Below, in pieces: positions 62,469-64,000 of a DNA stretch of 64,000 bases (the stretch's first letter is position 1; each line of letters starts with the position of its first letter). The DNA comes from MAG-121220-bin8 sp965655865 (GTDB lineage: Bacteria > Bacteroidota > Bacteroidia > Flavobacteriales > Flavobacteriaceae), in assembly GCA_965655865.1 (NCBI GenBank), contig CBFHJJ010000004.1, positions 1 to 64,000 of the forward strand, read 5' to 3'. A program made the translations under genes and the position numbers. The notes below the pieces were generated by a model. It worked only from the letters and a program-made list of their open reading frames with translations. It did not search any database and had not been told where the DNA came from.

Positions 62469-62991
62469 GCTTACTAACTATTTCTTCACATACAGAATCT
62501 ATTCCATTATCACTATCGTCGATTACATGATGAGCTTGTCTATAAAATATCATTCTTTCAAATAAATGTTTAGAAATAAAATCTTTTAGCTCAGAAATCG
62601 AGGATATTGATTCAATAATTGGTCTTTTAGATTTATCTTTAAACAATCTGGAAGAAAGAACCTCTGCACTAGTTTTAATAAAAAATACATTTTTAGAACA
62701 ATTTAGTATAAGATCCATATTATCATGATAACAGGGTGTTCCACCACCAAGAGAAATAATACTTTTTATTTTTTTATTTAATAATTTTTTAAGAAATCTA
62801 TTTTCAATTTTTCTAAATTCAATCTGACCTTTATTTTCAAAAATTTGAGAAATTGACATCTTTAATTTATTTTCTATAAATTGATCAAGATCAATTAATG
62901 GAAGGTTAAGGATATTTTTTAATTTTTTAGAAATAGTAGTTTTACCACAGCCCATGTAACCAAGAAGAACTATATGTGAATTATTCATCAA
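62458..62991 (-). CDS. aroK: Shikimate kinase
   Basis: AroK phosphorylates shikimate in aromatic amino-acid synthesis. P-loop GYMGCGKTT is at residues 11-19; DLDQFIENK and FRKIENRFL bind shikimate; SLGGGTPCYHDN is the GGG motif; KDKSKRPII is in the lid. Length is 177 residues. An ATG pair allows a start one codon later. It is divergent from the tRNA cluster. Confidence 0.96.
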   Translation of the reverse strand: MMNNSHIVLLGYMGCGKTTISKKLKNILNLPLIDLDQFIENKLKMSISQIFENKGQIEFRKIENRFLKKLLNKKIKSIISLGGGTPCYHDNMDLILNCSKNVFFIKTSAEVLSSRLFKDKSKRPIIESISSISELKDFISKHLFERMIFYRQAHHVIDDSDNGIDSVCEEIVSKLIL

Positions 62992-63043
62992 TGTGAATAT
63001 ATTAATTAAAGAAATATAATAGACAAATTTATAAGAAAATCTC

Positions 63044-63075
63044 TTTGATTAATAAATTTATTGAAGCTATATTTG
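63044..63075 (+). promoter_or_regulatory. Strong predicted promoter of the tRNA cluster
   Basis: TTTG (63044-63047), a 20-nt spacer and TATATTTG (63068-63075) match both Bacteroidota boxes perfectly. Transcription would begin near 63081, about 15 nt before the first tRNA-Lys, so it probably drives all three tRNA genes and perhaps crtI. Confidence 0.7.
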
Positions 63076-63095
63076 CATCCTCTAAAATATATTTA

Positions 63096-63168
63096 GACTT
63101 GGTAGCTCAGCTGGTAGAGCATCTCCCTTTTAAGGAGAGGGTCCTGGGTTCGAACCCCAGCCAAGTCA
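63096..63168 (+). tRNA. tRNA-Lys (anticodon TTT)
   Basis: A complete 73-nt cloverleaf: acceptor GACTTGG with CCAAGTC, D arm GCTC/GAGC, anticodon stem TCTCC/GGAGA around CTTTTAA (anticodon TTT), T arm CTGGG/CCCAG, discriminator A. CCA is not encoded. A near-identical copy follows 8 nt downstream. Confidence 0.97.
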
Positions 63169-63176
63169 CAGTTTTA

Positions 63177-63249
63177 GACCTGGTAGCTCAGTTGGTAGAG
63201 CATCTCCCTTTTAAGGAGAGGGTCCTGGGTTCGAGCCCCAGCCAGGTCA
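63177..63249 (+). tRNA. tRNA-Lys (anticodon TTT), second copy
   Basis: A 73-nt cloverleaf with the same anticodon arm as the first copy. The acceptor is GACCTGG with CCAGGTC, so the fourth pair is C-G instead of T-A, a compensatory double change. Single differences occur in the D loop and T loop. CCA is not encoded. Confidence 0.97.
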
Positions 63250-63261
63250 CTACTCCATTTA

Positions 63262-63347
63262 GCGCACGTGGCGGAATTGGTAGACGCGCTAGGTTGAGGG
63301 CCTAGTGGGATTAATTTCTCGTGGAGGTTCAAATCCTCTCGTGCGCA
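63262..63347 (+). tRNA. tRNA-Leu (anticodon GAG)
   Basis: An 86-nt class II tRNA: acceptor GCGCACG with CGTGCGC, anticodon stem CTAGG/CCTAG around TTGAGGG (anticodon GAG), a long variable arm of about 16 nt and discriminator A. CCA is not encoded. It is 12 nt after the second tRNA-Lys and 13 nt before crtI. Confidence 0.96.
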
Positions 63348-63360
63348 CTAATAATTTATA

Positions 63361-64000
63361 ATGGTTAAAAAAAAGGTTTCTATAGTTGGTTCAGGATTCT
63401 CTTCACTTGCTTCTGCATGCTATTTAGCTAAAAACGGATTTGAAGTTACAGTATTCGAAAAGAACAGTTCATTAGGAGGTAGAGCTAGACAATTTTCAAA
63501 AAAAGGATTTACATTTGATATGGGGCCAAGTTGGTATTGGATGCCTGATGTTTTTGATAAATTTTTTAATGATTTTGGTAAAAAAAGAGAAGACTTTTAT
63601 AAACTTAAAAAACTAAATCCTGCTTATAAAGTTTACTTTGGAGAAAACGAAAGTATTTCTATTGAAGATTCATTAGAAAAGATTAAAAAAGTTTTTGAGT
63701 CAGAGGAAAAAGGTAGTGCCAAAAAGTTGGAGGAATTTATCTCAAACGCTAAGGAAAATTATGAAATTGCTGTAACAGATTTGTTATACAAAATGCCTGG
63801 TTTAAGTCCATTAGAGCTGATTACCAAGAAAACAGTTTTAAAAATACAATCTTTCTTAAGTAACATTAGAAGAGAGGTTAGAAAAAGATTTAAAAACAAA
63901 AAGTTAAGATCTATTTTAGAATTTCCAGTTCTATTTTTAGGAGCAAAAGCATCAAATACTCCAGCTTTTTATAATTTCATGAATTATGCTGATTTTGGTC
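63361..64000 (+). CDS. crtI: Phytoene desaturase (CrtI family), 3' end cut by window edge
   Basis: The first 213 codons of a carotenoid desaturase. The dinucleotide-binding start VSIVGSGFSSLASACYLAKNGFEVTVFEKN and the adjacent LGGRARQFSKKGFTFDMGPSWYWMPDVFDKFF are characteristic of CrtI. The enzyme introduces double bases into phytoene toward lycopene; in marine Flavobacteriia it is usually followed by crtB and zeaxanthin genes and can support retinal production for rhodopsins, but these lie outside the window. It starts 13 nt after tRNA-Leu and may share its promoter. Confidence 0.93.
   Translation, partial: MVKKKVSIVGSGFSSLASACYLAKNGFEVTVFEKNSSLGGRARQFSKKGFTFDMGPSWYWMPDVFDKFFNDFGKKREDFYKLKKLNPAYKVYFGENESISIEDSLEKIKKVFESEEKGSAKKLEEFISNAKENYEIAVTDLLYKMPGLSPLELITKKTVLKIQSFLSNIRREVRKRFKNKKLRSILEFPVLFLGAKASNTPAFYNFMNYADFG

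Noticed and set aside
63045..63305. Open frame of 86 codons with a repeated motif (LVAQLVEHLPFKERVLGS)
   Set aside because: It reads straight through the two tRNA-Lys genes; the repeat is only the translation of the tandem tRNAs, a well-known artefact.

Overview
The window is about 64 kb of a very AT-rich, tightly packed chromosome from a member of Bacteroidota, most likely a marine, streamlined Flavobacteriales. The evidence is the mix of lineage-typical genes: the DUF4835/PorD protein of the type IX secretion system, a TonB-dependent receptor with a carboxypeptidase-regulatory-like domain paired with a DUF4249 lipoprotein, an Rpb6-like omega subunit, a two-gene transketolase, an RprXY-like two-component pair, DUF6913 and DUF6095 proteins, and a CrtI carotenoid gene. 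Several promoters fit the Bacteroidota pattern TTTG - 17 to 20 nt - TAnnTTTG. Starts are preceded by A-rich sequence rather than a Shine-Dalgarno core.

Layout. 1-9 kb: dnaK (cut by the left edge), panB plus a pseudouridine synthase, and a leucine operon (leuA, leuC, leuD, a second LeuA-like gene, leuB) ending in a bidirectional terminator. 9-16 kb: rpsA, cmk, lon and an MFS carrier on the minus strand. 16-19.5 kb: two MsrB-family genes with lpdA, then aroQ and xerD. 19.5-29.6 kb: an unbroken 11-gene minus-strand run (DUF6913, dapA, bamD, rpoZ, coaBC, porD, recN, fabI, coaE, sensor kinase, response regulator). 29.7-36 kb: a 5'-nucleotidase split over two genes, ligA-prmC-GNAT, ribD and a thioesterase. 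36-41 kb: dnaA, a methyltransferase, then cell-wall genes (a lysozyme-like protein, mltG, dapF). 41-52 kb: htrA, trmD, rplS, icd, the TonB receptor and DUF4249 pair, murQ, DUF6095 and thrS-infC-rpmI-rplT. 52-58 kb: dnaB, accA, an EamA transporter, an LptF/G-like permease and tgt on the minus strand. 58-64 kb: the split transketolase, a small beta-barrel, an FKBP/TSP3 lipoprotein, an S4 protein, a phosphoribosyltransferase, aroK, three tRNA genes and the start of crtI.

Almost everything is core metabolism, information processing or envelope biogenesis. I see no prophage, insertion sequence, CRISPR array, defence island or secondary-metabolite cluster, and no gene-free stretch over 300 bases. 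Of nine convergent gene pairs, eight are separated by 10 nt or less or overlap, in line with genome reduction.

I do not find a clearly new multi-gene system. The most interesting points are: infC, which can only start at a non-AUG codon (AUA by alignment with the family); a switch-like hairpin ahead of rplS; a CoaBC lacking two canonical decarboxylase residues; a Tgt lacking the three zinc cysteines; an MsrB-like lipoprotein that keeps its cysteines but loses its active-site histidine motif; and the TonB receptor/DUF4249 pair sitting directly against murQ.
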